Assembly (NCBI GenBank): GCA_947650365.1
Contig: CANTAL010000025.1
Location: 1,178,001 to 1,242,000, forward strand
Direction of reading: 5' to 3'
From: Chamaelirium japonicum
Taxonomy: Eukaryota; Streptophyta; Magnoliopsida; Liliales; Melanthiaceae
DNA: 64,000 nt
The position numbers were made by a program, and so were the translations under genes. Shown one piece after another: positions 15,710 through 29,434 of this stretch. Every line of letters begins with the position of its first letter. Position 1 is the first letter of the stretch. Below the pieces are notes generated by a model, which did no database searches, was not told the DNA's origin, and saw nothing but the letters and a program-made list of their open reading frames with translations.

Positions 15710-18700
15710 TCACAAATGTATCCATTCTAATTCATTCGTATGATCAATTCTAATTCATTCACACGATCCATTCTAATTCATTCGCACGAATATATCCATT
15801 CTAATTCATTCGTACGATCCATTCTAATTCATTCGTACGATCCATTGTAAACCATTCGCACGATCCATTCTAATTAATTCGTACGATCCATTCTAATTCA
15901 TTCATACGATCTATTCTAATTCATTTGCACGAATGTAACCATTCTAATTCATTCGTACAATTCATTCTAATTCATTCGTATGATCCATTCAAACTCATTC
16001 ATACGATCCATTCTAATTCATTCGTATGATCCATTCTAATTCATTTGTACGATCCATTCTAATTCATTCACACAAATGTATCCATTTTAATTTATTCGTA
16101 CGATCCATTCTAATTTATTCATACGATCCATTCTAATCCATTCGTACAATGCGTTCTAATCCATTTGTACGAATGAATTAGACCACATTCATGCGAATGA
16201 ATTAGAATGGATCGTACGAATGAATTAGAATGAATTAGAATGGATCGTACGAATGAATTAGAATGGATACATTCGTGCGAATGAATTAGAATAGATCGTA
16301 CGAACGAATTAGAATGGATCGTACGAATAAATTAGAATGGATCGTGCGAATAAATTAGAATGGATCGTACGAATGAATTAAAATGGATACATTTGTGCGA
16401 ATGAATTAGAATCGATCGTATAAATGAACTAGAATGGATCGTACGAATGAATTAAAATGGATCGTATGAATGAGTTTGAATGGATCATACGAATGAATTA
16501 GAATGAATCGTACGAAAGAATTAGAATGGTTACATTCGTGCGAATGAATTAGAATAGATCATACGAATGAATTAGAATGGATCGTACGAATGAATTAGAA
16601 TGAATCGTACGTACGAATGAATTAGAATAGATTGTAGGAATGAATTCGCAAATTAGAATGGACCGTACAAATGAATTAGAATGGTTACATTCGTACGAAT
16701 GAATTACAATGGATCGTACGAATGAATTAGAATGGATCGTGCGAATGAATTAGAATGGATCGTATGAATAAATTAGAATGGATCGTACGAATGAATTAAA
16801 ATGGATACATTTGTGCGAATGAATTAGAATGGATCGTACAAATGAATTAGAATGGATCGTACGAATGAATTAGAATGGATCGTATGATGGAGTTTGAATG
16901 GATCATACGAATGAATTAGAATGGATCGTACGAATGAATTAGAATGAATCGTACGAATGAATTAGAATGGATCGTACGATTGAATTAGAATGGATCGTGC
17001 GAATGAATTAGAATGGATCGTACGAATGAATTAGAATGGATATATTCGTGCGAATGAATTAGAATAGATCGTGCGAATAAATTAGAATGGATCCATTCTA
17101 ATTCATTCGTACAATCCATTCTAATTCATTCGCACGATCCATTCTAATTCATTCGTATGATCCATTCTAATTCATTCGCATGATCCATTCTAATTCATTC
17201 GTATGATCCGTTCTAATTCATTCCTACGATCCATTCTAATTCATTCGCACGAATGTATCCATTCTAATTCATTTGCACGATCCATTCTAATTCATTTGCA
17301 TGAATCAATATAATTCATTCGTACGATCCATTCTAATTCATTCGTACGATCTATTCTAATTCATTCGCACGATCCATTCTAATTTATTTGTACGATCTGT
17401 TATAATTCATTCATACGATCTATTCTAATTCATTCGCACGAATGTAACCATTGTAATTCATTCGTACAATCCATTATAATGGATCGTACAAATGAATTTG
17501 AATGGATCGTACGAATGAATTAGAATGGATCGAACGAATGAATTAGAATAGATACATTCGAGCGAATGAATTAGAATAGATCGTAGGAATGAATTAGAAT
17601 AGATCATACGAATGAATTAGAATGGATCGTGCAAATGAATTAGAATGGATTGTACGAATGGATTAGAATGGATACATTCGTGCGAATGAATTAGAATGGA
17701 TCGTACGAATGAATTAGAATGGATCGTACGAATGAATTAGAATGAATCATATGAATGAGTTACAATGGATCGTACGAATGAATTAGAATGGATATATTTG
17801 TACGAATAAATTAGAATGGATTGTACGAATGAATTAGAATAGATACATCCTTGCGAATAAATTAGAATGGATCGTATATTCATGCAAATAAACTAGAATG
17901 GATCAAACAAATGAATTAGAATGGATCGTGCGAATGAATTAGAATGAATCGTACGAATGCATTAGAATGGATCGTACGAATGAATTAGAATGAATCGTAC
18001 GATCCATTCTAATTCATTCGTCCGATCCATTCTAATTCATTCACACGAATGTATCCATTCTAATTCATTCGTACAATCCATTCTAATTCATTCGCACGAT
18101 CCATTCTAATTCATTCGTATGATCCATTCTAATTCATTTCTACGATGTATTCTAATTCATTCGCTCGAATGTATCCATTCTAATTCATTCGTTCGATCCA
18201 TTCTAATTCATTCGTACGATCTATTCAAATTCATTCACATGATCCATTCTAATTCATTCGTACGATCCATTCTAATTCATTCTCACGAATGTAACCTTTC
18301 TAATTCATTTGTATGATCCATTCTAATTCATTCGTACGATCCATTCTAATCCATTCGTATGATCCCTTCGTTCAAATATATCCATTCTAATTCATTCGTA
18401 CGATCCATTCTAATTCATTCGCACGATTCATTCTAATTCATTCGTACGATCTATTCTAATTCATTCGTACGATCCATTCTAATTCATTCGTACAATCCAT
18501 TCTAATTCAGTCGTATGAATGTATCCTTTTTAATTCATTCGTACGATCCATTCTAATTCATTCGTACGATCTAATTCATTCGTACGATCCATTCTAATTC
18601 ATTCGTATGATCGATTCTAATTCATTCGCACGATCCATTCTAATTCATTCGTACGATCCATTCTAACTCATTCGTTTGATCCATTCAAATTTATTCGTTC

Positions 18701-19599
18701 AAATATATCCATTCTAATTCATTCGTACGATCCATTCTAATTCATTCACACGATCCATTCTAATTCATTCGTACGATCCATTCTAATTCATTCGTATGAT
18801 CAATTCTAATTCATTTGCACGATCCATTCTAATTCATTTGTACGATCTATTCTAATTCATTCGTACAATCCATTCTAATTCATTTACACGAATGTATCCA
18901 TTCTAATTCATTCGTATGATCCATTCTAATTCATTCGCACTATCCATTCTAATTCATTCGTACGATCCATTCTAATTCATTCGTACGATCCATTCTAATT
19001 CATTCGTACGATCCATTCTAATTAATTCGCACAAATGTATCCATTCTAATTGATTCGTACGATCCTTTCAAATTCAATCGTATGATCCATTCTAATTCAT
19101 TCGTACGAATGAATTAGTATGGATCGTACAAATGAATTAGAATGGATCGTACGAATGAATTAGAATGGATAAGAATGGATCATACGAATGAATTAGAATA
19201 GATCGTACGAATGAATTAGAATGGATCATACGAATGAATTAGAATGGATCGTACGAATGAATTAGAATGGATAAATTCGTGCGAATGAATTAGAATGGAT
19301 CGTACGAATAAATTAGAATGGATCGTGCGAATGAATTAGAACGGATCGTACGAATGAATTAGAATGGATCATAGGAATGAATTAGAATGGATCGTGCAAA
19401 TGAATTAGAATGGATACATTCGTGAGAATTAATTAGAATGGATCGTATGAATGAATTAGAATGGATATATTTGAACGAATAAATTAGAATGGATCATACG
19501 AATGAATTAGTATGGATCGTATGAATGAATTAGAATGGATCGTGCGAATGAATTAGAATGGATTGTAAGAATGAATTAGAATGGATCGTACGAATGAAT

Positions 19600-22500
19600 T
19601 AGAATGGTTCGTGCGAATAAATTAGAATGGATCGTACGAATGTATCCATTCTAATTCATTCGTACGATCCATTCTAATTCGTTCATACGATCAATTCTAA
19701 TTCGTTCGTACGATCCATTCTAATTCGTTCGCACGATCCATTCTAATTCATTTGCACGATCCAATTCTAATTCATTCGTACGATCCATTCTAATTCATTC
19801 GCACGAATGTATCCATTCTAATTCATTTGTACGATCCGTTCTAATTCATTCGTACAATGCGTTCTAATCCATTCGTACGATCCATTCTAATTTTATTCGA
19901 ACGATCCATTCTAATCCATTCGTACGATCGATTCTAATTCATTTGCACGATCCATTCTAATTCATTCATACAATCCATTCAGATTCATTCGCACAAATGT
20001 ATCCATTCTAATTCATTCGTATGATCCATTCTAATTCATTCGTATGATCCATCCATTCTAATTCATTCGTATGATCCATTCTAATTCATTCCTACGATCC
20101 ATTCTAATTCATTCGCTCGAATGTATCCATTCTAATTCATTCATACGATCCATTCTAATCCATTCGTACGATCCATTCTAATTCATTCTCACAAATGTAA
20201 CCTTTCTAATTCATTCGTACGATCCATTTTAATTCATTCGTACGATCCATTCTAATTCATTCGTACGATCCATTCTAATTCATTCGTACGATCCATTCGT
20301 ACGATTCATTCGTACGATCCATTCGTACGATTCATTCGTACGATCCATTCTAATTCATTCGCACGATCTATTCTAATTTATTCGTACGATCCATTCTAAC
20401 TCATTCGTACGATCCATTCTAACCCATTCGTACAATGCGTTCTAATCCATTCGTACGATCTATTCTAATTCATTCGCTCGAATGTATCCATTCTAATTCA
20501 TTCGTTCGATCCATTCTAATTCATTCGCACGATCCGTTCTAATTCATTCCTAAGATCCATTCTAATTCATTCGCACAAATGTAACCATTCTAATTCATTC
20601 GTATGATCCATTCTAATTCTTTCCTACGATCCATTCTAATTCATTTGCACGAATGTATCCATTCTAATTCATTTGCACGATCCATTCTAATTCATTCCTA
20701 TGATCCATTCTAATTCATTCGTACGATCCATTCTAATTCATTCGCTCGAATGTATCCATTCTAATTCATTCGTACGGTCCATTCTAATTCATTCGTACGA
20801 TCCATTCTAATTCATTCTCACGAATGTAACCTTTCTAATTCTACGAATGAATTAGAATGGATCGTGCGAATGAATTAGAATCAATCGTACAAATGAATTA
20901 GAATGGATCGTACGAATGAATTAGATCGTACGAATGAATTAGAATGGAGCGTACGAATGAATTAGAATGGTTACATTCGTGTGAATGAATTAGAATGAAT
21001 CGTACGAATGAATTAGAATGGATCATGCGAATGAATTTGAATGGATCGTACGAACGAATTAGAATGGATCGAACGAATGAATTAGAATGGATACATTCGA
21101 GCGAATGAATTAGAATAGATCGTAGGAATGAATTAGAATGGATCATATGAATGAATTAGAATGGATCATACGAATGAATTAGAATGGATCGTACGAATGT
21201 ATCCATTTTAATTCATTCATACGATCCATTCTAATTCATTCGCACGATCCATTCTAATTTATTCGTACGATGCAATCTAATTCATTCTCACGATTGTAAC
21301 CTTTCTAATTCTACGAATGAATTAGAATGGATCGTATGAATGAATTAGAATCGATCGTACGAATGAATTAGAATGGATCGTACGAATGAATTAGATGGTA
21401 CGAGTGAATTAGAATGGATCGTACGAATGAATTAGAATGGTTACATTCGTTCGAATGAATTAGAATGGATCGTACGAATGAATTAGAATGGATCGAACGA
21501 ATGAATTAGAATGGATACATTCGAGCGAATGAATTATAATAGATCGTAGGAATGAATTAGAATGGATCATACGAATGAATTAGAATTGATCATACAAATG
21601 AATTAGAATGGATCGCACGAACGAATTAGAATGGATCGTACGAATGAATTAGAATGGATACATTCGAGCGAATGAATTAGAATGGATCGTACGAATGAAT
21701 TAGAATGGATCGTGCGAATAAATTAGAATGAATCGTACGAATGCATTAGAATGGATCGTATGAACGAATTAGAATGGATCATACGAATGAATTAGAATGG
21801 ATACATTCGAGCGAATGAATTAGAATGGATCATACGAATGAATTAGAATGGATCGTGCGAATGAATTAGAATGGATCGTACGAATGAATTAGAATGGATC
21901 GTGCGAATGAATTAGAATCGATCGTACGATTGAATTAGATAGTACGAATGAATTAGAATGGATCATACGATTGAATTTGAATGGATCGTACGAATGAATT
22001 AGAATGGATACATTCATGCGAATGAATTAGAATGGATCATACGAATGAATTAGAATTGATCGTACGAATAGATTAGAATTAATTAGAATGGATCATTTGA
22101 ATAAATTTGAATGGATCGTACGAATGAATTAGAATGGATCGAACGAATGAATTAGAATGGATACATTCGAGCGAATGAATTAGAATAGATCGTAGGAATG
22201 AATTAGAATGGATCATACGAATGAATTAGAATGGATCGTGCGAATGAATTTGAATGGATTGTACGAATGAATTAGAATGGATACATTCGTGCGAATTAAT
22301 TAGAATGGATCGGACGAATGAATTAAAATGGATACATTCGTGCGAATGAATTAGAATGGATCGTGCGAATGAATTAGAATTGATCATACGAATGAATTAG
22401 AATGGATGTACGAATGAATTAGAATGGATCGTGCGAATGAATTAGAATTGATCATACGAATGAATTAGAATGGATCGTACGAATGAATTAGAATGGATCG

Positions 22501-22945
22501 TGCGAATGAATTAAAATGGATCGTAGGAATGAATTAGAATGGATACATACAAATGAATTAGAAAGGTTACATTCGTGAGAATGAATTAGAATGGATCGTA
22601 CGAATGAATTAGAATGGATCGTACGAATGAATTAGAATGGATACATTCGAGCGAATGAATTAGAATGGATCGTGCGAATGAATTAGAATGGATTGTACGA
22701 ATGAATTAGAATGGATCATAGGAATGAATGAGAATGGATCGTGCAAATGAATTTGAATAGATACATTCGTGCGAATGAATTAGAATGGATCGTAGGAATG
22801 AATTAGAATGGATCGTACGAATGAATTAGAATGGTTACATTCGTGCGAATAAATTAGAATGGATCCTACGAATGGATTAGAATGGATCGTGCGAATGAAT
22901 TAGAATCGATCGTACGAATGAATAAGAATGGATCGTACGAATGAA
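19600..22945. repeat. Satellite tandem duplication A, copy 1
   Basis: This is the first copy of a roughly 3.4-kb higher-order segment containing both minus and plus satellite blocks. The rare junction CTTTCTAATTCTACGAATG lies at 20831 and recurs at 24263, an offset of 3432. The chimaeric frame 20898-21146 recurs at 24330-24578 with the same offset. At the left end the offset is about 3346 because copy 2 carries extra units. Boundaries are accurate to about 50 bp. Confidence 0.85.
20831..21300. repeat. Nested 470-bp duplication inside segment A
   Basis: The truncated inversion junction CTTTCTAATTCTACGAATG occurs at 20831 and again at 21301, 470 bp apart. In copy 2 it occurs at 24263 and 24733, also 470 bp apart. 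The 470-bp step therefore arose before the 3.4-kb duplication. Confidence 0.82.
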
Positions 22946-25900
22946 TTAGAATGGTTCGTGCTTGAATTAGAATGAATCGTACGAATGTATCCATTCTAAT
23001 TCATTCGTACGATCCATTCTAATTCGTTCATACGATCCATTCTAATTCGTTCGTACGATCCATTCTAATTCGTTCGCACGATCCATTCTAATTCATTCGT
23101 ATAATCCATTCTAATTCATTCATACTATCCATTCTAATTCATTCGCACAATCCATTCTAATTCATTCGTACGATCCATTCTAATTCATTCATATGATCCA
23201 TTCTAATTCATTCGCTCGATCCATTCTAATTCATTTGCACGATCCAATTCTAATTCATTCGTACGATCCATTCTAATTCATTCGCACGAATGTATCCATT
23301 CTAATTCATTTGTACGATCAATTCTAAATCATCCGTACAATGCGTTCTAATCCATTCGTACGATCCATTCTAATTTCATTCGAACGATCCATTCTAATCC
23401 ATTCGTATGATCGATTCTAATTCATTCGCACGATCCATTCAAATTCATTCATACAATCCATTCAAATTCATTCGCACAAATGTATCCATTCTAATTCATT
23501 CGTATGATCCATTCTAATTCATTCCTATGATCCATTCTAATTCATTCGCTCGAATGTATCCATTCTAATTCATTCACACGATCCATTCTAATCCATTCGT
23601 ACGATCAATTCTAATTCATTCGTACGATCCATTCTAATTCATTCTCACAAATGTAACCTTTCTAATTTATTCGTACGATCCCTTCTAATTCATTCGTACG
23701 ATCCATTCTAAATCATTCGTACGATCCATTCTAATTCATTCGCACAAATGTATCCATTCTAATTCATTTGTACGATCCATTCTAATTCATTCGCACGATC
23801 CATTCTAATTCATTCGCACGATCCATTCTAACTCATTCGTACGATCCATTCTAACTCATTCGCACAATGCCTTCTAATCCATTCGTACGATCTATTCTAA
23901 TTCATTCGCTTGAATGTATCCATTCTAATTCATTCGTTCGATCCATTCTAATTCATTCGCACGATCCGTTCTAATTCATTTCTATGATCCATTCTAATTC
24001 ATTCGCACAAATGTAACCATTCTAATTCATTCGTACGATCCACTCTAATTCTTTCCTACGATCCATTCTAATTCATTTGCACGAATGTATCCATTCTAAT
24101 TCATTTGCACGATCCATTCTAATTCATTCCTATGATCCATTCTAATTCATTCGTACGATCCATTCTAATTCATTCGCTTGAATGTATCCATTCTAATTCA
24201 TTCGTACGGTCCATTCTAATTCATTCGTACGAACCATTCTAATTCATTCTCACGAATGTAACCTTTCTAATTCTACGAATGAATTAGAATGGATCGTGCG
24301 AATGAATTAGAATCGATCGTACGAATGAATTAGAATTGATCGTACGAATGAATTAGATCATACGAATGAATTAGAATGGAGCGTACGAATGAATTAGAAG
24401 GGTTACATTCGTGTGAATGAATTAGAATGGATCGTACGAATGAATTAGAATGGATCATGCGAATGAATTTGAATGGATCGTACGAATGAATTAGAATGGA
24501 TCGAACGAATGAATTAGAATGGATACATTCGAGCGAATGAATTAGAAGAGATCGTAGGAATGAATTAGAATGGATCATATGAATGAATTAGAATGGATCA
24601 TACGAATGAATTAGAATGGATCGTACGAATGTATCAATTTTAATTCATTCGTACGATCCATTCTAATTCATTCGCACGATCCATTCTAATTTATTCGTAC
24701 GATGCAATCCAATTCATTCTCACGAATGTAACCTTTCTAATTCTACGAATGAATTAGAATGGATCGTACGAATGAATTAGAATTAATCGTACAAATGAAT
24801 TAGAATGGATCGTACGAATGAGTTAGATCGTACGAATGAATTAGAATGGATCGTACGAATGAATTAGAATGGTTACATTCGTGCGAATGAATTAGAATGG
24901 ATCGTACGAATGAATTAGAATGGATCATGTAAATGAATTGGAATGGATCGTACGAATGAATTAGAATGGATCGAACGAATGAATTAGAATGGATACATTC
25001 GAGCGAATGAATTAGAATAGATCATAGGAATGAATTAGAATAGATCATACGAATGAATTAGAATGGATAATACGAATGAATTAAAATGGATCGTACGAAC
25101 GAATTAGAATGGATCGTACGAATGAATTAGAATTGATACATTCGAGCGAATTAATTAGAATGGATCGTACGAATGAATTAGAATGGATCGTGCAAATGAA
25201 TTAGAATGAATCGTACGAATGCATTAGAATGGATCGTATGAACGAATTAGAATGGATCGTACGAATGAATTAGAATGGATACATTCGAGCGAATGAATTA
25301 GAATGGATCGTACGAATGAATTAGAATGGATCGTGCGAATGAATTAGAATGGATCGTACGAATGAATTAGAATGGATCGTGCGAATGAATTAGAATCGAT
25401 CGTACGAATGAATTAGATCGTACGAATGAATTAGAATGGATCATACGATTGAATTTGAATGGATCGTACGAATGAATTAGAATGGATATATTCATGCGAA
25501 TGAATTAGAATGGATCGTATGAATGAATTAGAATTGATCGTACGAATGGATTAGAATGAATTAGAATGGATCATATGAATGAATTTGAATGGATCGTACG
25601 AATGAATTAGAATGGATCGAACGAATGAATTAGAATGGATATATTCGAGCGAATGAATTAGAATGGATCATGCGAATGAATTAGAATAGATCCTGCGAAT
25701 GAATTAGAATGGATTGTACGAATGAATTAGAATGGATACATTCGTGTGAATGAATTAGAATGGATCGGACGAATGAATTAGAATGGATACATTCGTGCGA
25801 ATGAATTAGAATGGATCGTACGAATGAATTAGAATGGATCGTGCGAATGAATTAGAATTGATCATACGAATGAATTAGAATGGATCGTACGAATGAATTA

Positions 25901-26185
25901 GAATGGATCGTGCGAATGAATTAAAATGGATCGTAGGAATGAATTAGAATGGATACATACAAATGAATTAGAAAGGTTACATTCGTGAGAATGAATTAGA
26001 ATGGATCGTACGAATGAATTAGAATGGATCGTACGAATGAATTAGAATGGATACATTCGAGCGAATGAATTAGAATGGATCGTGCGAATTAATTAGAATG
26101 GATTGTACGAATGAATTAGAATGGATCATAGGAATGAATTAGAATGGATCATGCAAATGAATTAGAATGGATACATTCGTGCGTG
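22946..26185. repeat. Satellite tandem duplication A, copy 2
   Basis: This second copy directly follows copy 1. Similarity is followed by eye from the ATGGTTCGTGC marker (22950, matching 19605) to about 26185, where a unit is truncated and the copies part. The offset falls to 3410 near 25951 (matching 22541), so small unit gains and losses have accumulated. The LTR retrotransposon lies about 640 bp beyond the end. Confidence 0.85.
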
Positions 26186-26824
26186 AATTAGAATGGATCA
26201 TACAAATGAATTAGAATGGTTACATTCGTGAGAATGAATTAGAATGGATCATACAAATGAATTAGAATGGATCATGCGAATGAATTTGAATGGATTGTAC
26301 GAATGAATTAGAATGGATCGAACGAATGAATTAGAATGGATACATTCGAGCGAATGAATTAGAATAGATCGTAGGAATAAATTAGAATGGATCATACGAA
26401 TGAATTAGAATGGATCGTGCGAATGAATTAGAATGGATTGTACGAATGAATTAGAATGGATACATTCGTGCGAATGAATTAGAATGGTTCGGACGAATGA
26501 ATTAGAATAGATCGTGCGAATGAATTAGAATGGATTGTGCGAATGAATAAGAATGAATCGTATGAATGCATTAGAATGGATACATTCGTACGAATGAATT
26601 AGAATGGATCGTGCGAATGAATTAGAATGGATCGTACGAATGAATTAGAATGGATCGTACTAATGAATTAGAATGGATCGTGCGAATAAATTAGAATGGA
26701 TTGTACGAATGAATTAGAATGGATACATACAAATGAATTAGAAAGGTTACATTCGTGAGAATAAATTAGAATGGATCGTACGAATGAATTAGAATGGATC
26801 GTACGAATGAATTAGAATGGATAC

Positions 26825-28090
26825 TGTTCGGGGGATTTTTCGCTGGTCCGTGCGGGCTGCCTGCAAGACAAAGAAAAGAGAACGTGAGAACGGCTGGCTC
26901 CCTCCGGAGCGCAGACCCTCCGACGCTCAAGTCAGTCACAGTGGCACAACGGCGAGCTGTAATGGACCAAAGAGGAAGGAAAAGGGATTTCGAACCTGTA
27001 CTATGGAGCCTGGGGGTGAGCATTTATAGCAATCGGCGGCCTACCGTGGCCCGACACGTGGAGATTCTTCCGGTGCCTTCTAGACCCCCCACGTTCTGGC
27101 TCGCGTGGGTCTGACAGTCCTTGGTACTCGCGCCCTGTCATTCTGTCGTCAGGCCTGCCAGGCGGTTTGAGTGGGGGAGGGAATCTTTCTTGTCGTGGCC
27201 AGGTGGTCATTCTGGAATGTTCAAGTCTGGGAGGTCTCGAACTGATTCGAGCGAGCTTCCGTGGACCACGTTTGTCCACGTAGCTTCCGTGGGGTTTTGC
27301 CACCTGGCATCTCCTCATACATTGTGGGCGACCTCCGACGGGGAGCTAAGGTGAGCTCGCCCTCTATTGCTCCGCCTTCTCTTCCACATCTATCAAGAGT
27401 CGGACCTCGCGGGAGCAACCTCCTCGATAAACTGGGGAGTTCTGGCGAGCTTGGGCGAGCTCCTGAGCGAGCTAGGGGCGAGCTCCTGCGCGAGCTAGGG
27501 GCGTTCGCGATGCCGGTGTCTTCGTTATGCATGACGGTCTAACTCCCGCTATCACTGCCAGCGAGTTCTCGCGCGGGCTTGGCGAACTCCGGGGCGAGCT
27601 CCTGAGCGAGCTTAGGCGAGCTCCTGGGTGAGCTTGGCGAGCTACGGGGCGAGCTCCTGAGCGAGCTTCTGGGCGATCTCGGGTGAGCTCCGTCAAGCTC
27701 AGGCGAGCTCCTGAGCGAGCTTCTGGGCGATCTCAGGCGAGCTCCATCGAGCTCAGGCGAGCTCTTAAGAGTGCTCTTGGCCTGGGCCCTTTCAGCCTAA
27801 TGTGGATCTCGCTCCCTGTCAAGGTGATTTGGTGAGCACGGGGGAGCGAACTCCTGCGAGCTGCACTCAGATACAAGGTGTCCATCCAGCTCCCTGTGGG
27901 GCGAGCTCCTGAGGGGTTGGGAGAGGCGAGCTGCACTCAGATACAAGGTGTCCATCCAGCTCCCTGTGGGGGGGGCGGGCTCCTGATGGGCTGGGAGGGC
28001 GAGCTTTTTGGACGGGCTCCCTCGAGAACTCTTATCTCAGATGCGTTTGCAATGCTACCCAAGATATGTGGTTTCTGTCTACCCCCAACA
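26825..28090 (-). repeat. 3' LTR (1,266 bp)
   Basis: This is the left-hand direct repeat, and the 3' LTR because the element reads right to left. It starts TGTTCGGGGG and ends CCCCCAACA, offset 9,546 from its partner. Comparing the copies by eye I find three differences, all transitions: 27074 T versus 36620 C, 27207 T versus 36753 C, and 27574 C versus 37120 T. The copy at the promoter position (27021-27028) would direct transcription out of the element into the satellite. Short open frames on both strands inside the LTR are duplicated in the partner LTR, contain low-complexity Arg/Ser/Pro and are not taken as genes. Confidence 0.97.
27444..27766. repeat. GCGAGCTCCTGAGCGAGCTT repeats in 3' LTR (U3)
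   Basis: This part of the LTR is built of degenerate 15-30 bp repeats around GCGAGCTCCTGAGCGAGCTT, rich in GAGCTC palindromes. Downstream (27861-27930 and about 27931-28003) is a separate tandem duplication of 70-73 bp starting CTGCACTCAGATACAAGG. Both lie in U3, upstream of the TATA box in element orientation, where they could act as repeated enhancer elements; that role is inference. The matching array in the other LTR is at about 36990-37312. Confidence 0.85.
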
Positions 28091-28102
28091 TTACCCCCTC
28101 CT
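28091..28102 (-). other. Polypurine tract
   Basis: Directly inside the 3' LTR, the minus strand reads AGGAGGGGGTAA up to the LTR start TGTTGGGGG. A purine run abutting the 3' LTR is the primer for plus-strand DNA synthesis in LTR retrotransposons. Its position confirms the minus orientation of the element. Confidence 0.88.
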
Positions 28103-28237
28103 GAGGGAGTGATCAAGGAAACTCGACGCTTGCTCAGGAGTCTTAGCGAACTCCTATCCCCGGCAATGTGCCTGATATCAATGTCTGCCGTAACAGTTTT
28201 CTTGCGGGGCGGAGATAATAGCGATGGCGGCCTGCGC

Positions 28238-29120
28238 CGAGAACTTTGACTGCCAGTATTTCACAAACGCTGGGCGGGCCACGAGCATCAGCCATGAGCG
28301 ATCTCCTGCGATGCGAGCTCCTCACATGCGGTCAGGGTCAGCTTCGGGCAAGCTTGGGCGCCTGCCGTGGGCGGTCTGCATCGAGAGTTTTGACTCTCAG
28401 TACTTTTCCAAAAACGCCGGGCGGGCCACGAGCGTCAGCCACGAGCGATCTCCTTCCGGTGCGAGCTTGTCACACGCGGCCAGGGTCTGCCTCGGGCGAG
28501 CTGCGGGCACCTGCCGCGAGCGGTCTGCATCGAGAGTTTTGACTCTCAGTACTTTTCAAAAAACGCCGGGCGGGCCACGAGCGTCAGCCACGAGCGATCT
28601 CCTTCCGGTGCGAGCTTGTCACACGCGGCCAGGGTCTGCCTCGGGCGAGCTGCGGGCACCTGCCGCGAGCGGTCTGCATCGAGAGTTTTGACTCTCAGTA
28701 CTTTTCAAAAAACGCCGGGCGGGCCACGAGCGTCAGCCACGAGCGATCTCCTTCCGGTGCGAGCTTGTCACACGCGGCCAGGGTCTGCCTCGGGCGAGCT
28801 GCGGGCACCTGCCGCGAGCGGTCTGCATCGAGAGTTTTGACTCTCAGTACTTTTCAAAAACGCCGGGCGGGCCACGAGCGTCAGCCACGAGCGATCTCCT
28901 TCCGGTGCGAGCTTGTCACACGCGGCCAGGGTCTGCCTCGGGCGAGCTGCGGGCACCTGCCGCGAGCGATCTGCGTCGAGAGTTTTGACTCCCAGTACTT
29001 CACAAACGCTGGACGGGCCACGAGCGTCAGCCACGAGCGATCTCCTTCCGGTGCGAGCTTGTCACACGCGGTCAGGGTCTGCTTCGGGCGAGCTTGGGGC
29101 GCCTGCCGCGGGCGATCTTG
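28238..29120. repeat. 149-bp minisatellite, about six copies
   Basis: Tandem units start at 28238, 28382, 28531, 28680, 28829 and 28977, with steps of 144, 149, 149, 149 and 148. The inner units are almost identical; the first and last are more diverged. Units 2-5 contain GAGAGTTTTGACTCTC, a perfect 6-bp stem with a 4-nt loop, followed by an A-rich run. Open frames cross the array on both strands because the unit is GC-rich, but they share no coding signal and are rejected as genes. It lies in the element's 3' untranslated part and upstream of the antisense gene promoter. Confidence 0.93.
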
Positions 29121-29379
29121 TGACTTGGGTATCGCACCGAATCTCCAACGGTCGCTTCACCTTAACTGCGGCGCGAGGCTCAACGCTGATACAGCGAATC
29201 TCATCATGAGACCCCGATCGGCGCGAGACGCGTGTCTCCTCCTCATTTGTCCCTTTCTCTGTCAATAAAGGACAGTTCTGGCGCCGGCGCAGCTTTTTCC
29301 ACGCGTGGTCCACGTGGCGCTCGACGATTTGAGAGAAGCGAGCTGTCGCTTTGATCGCCGTCATGTCGCCTCGCCGAGC
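29121..29379. promoter_or_regulatory. Upstream region of the antisense gene, with G-box
   Basis: This non-repetitive stretch separates the 149-bp array from the duplicated promoter. A perfect G-box CCACGTGG lies at 29310-29317, about 110 bp before the first TATA box. G-boxes bind plant bZIP and bHLH factors. A plus-strand AATAAA occurs at 29264-29269 but has no gene in front of it, so it is not called a poly(A) signal. No coding frame is convincing. Confidence 0.5.
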
Positions 29380-29426
29380 GCGCTTGGGCATTAAATGCGG
29401 ATCGATTCACCTGTCTCTCGCTCTCC

Positions 29427-29434
29427 TTTAAATA
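29427..29434 (+). promoter_or_regulatory. Upstream duplicate TATA box
   Basis: TTTAAATA followed by a GC-rich start region, identical to the box 263 bp downstream. A transcript from here would carry the truncated 54-codon frame ahead of the real start, so it should translate the gene poorly. Assignment is by motif and position only. Confidence 0.6.

Larger units (their letters stand above)
14799..26819. repeat. 23/28-bp satellite array, middle section
   Basis: The same satellite continues between the MITE and the LTR retrotransposon. Approximate plus-orientation blocks are 14848-15688, 16170-17092, 17475-18000, 19106-19638, 20840-21198, 21312-22987, 24272-24630 and 24745-26824; the intervals between them are minus. 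From about 19.6 kb on, the array is a large tandem duplication (listed separately). Open frames at 18119-18316 (+), 20898-21146 (-) and 24330-24578 (-) read the repeated peptide IHSNSFVRSILIHSYD and arise because some runs of 28-bp and 23-bp units contain no stop. No other feature is visible. Confidence 0.97.

Noticed and set aside
18119..18316. Open frames of 63-82 codons in the satellite (also 20898-21146, 24330-24578, 43904-44095, 48257-48448, 56009-56206)
   Set aside because: They only translate the 23/28-bp repeat into IHSNSFVRSILIHSYD-like peptides. No start context or conservation suggests a gene.
26794..27114. Short frames in the left LTR with twins in the right LTR (36265-36660 and others)
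   Set aside because: They arise from LTR duplication and low-complexity GC-rich sequence. Some extend into satellite at one end only.
28224..29268. Long open frames on both strands through the 149-bp minisatellite
   Set aside because: They repeat with the DNA unit, overlap on both strands, and follow from high GC content.
29264..29269. Plus-strand AATAAA as a poly(A) signal
   Set aside because: No plus-strand gene lies upstream that it could serve.
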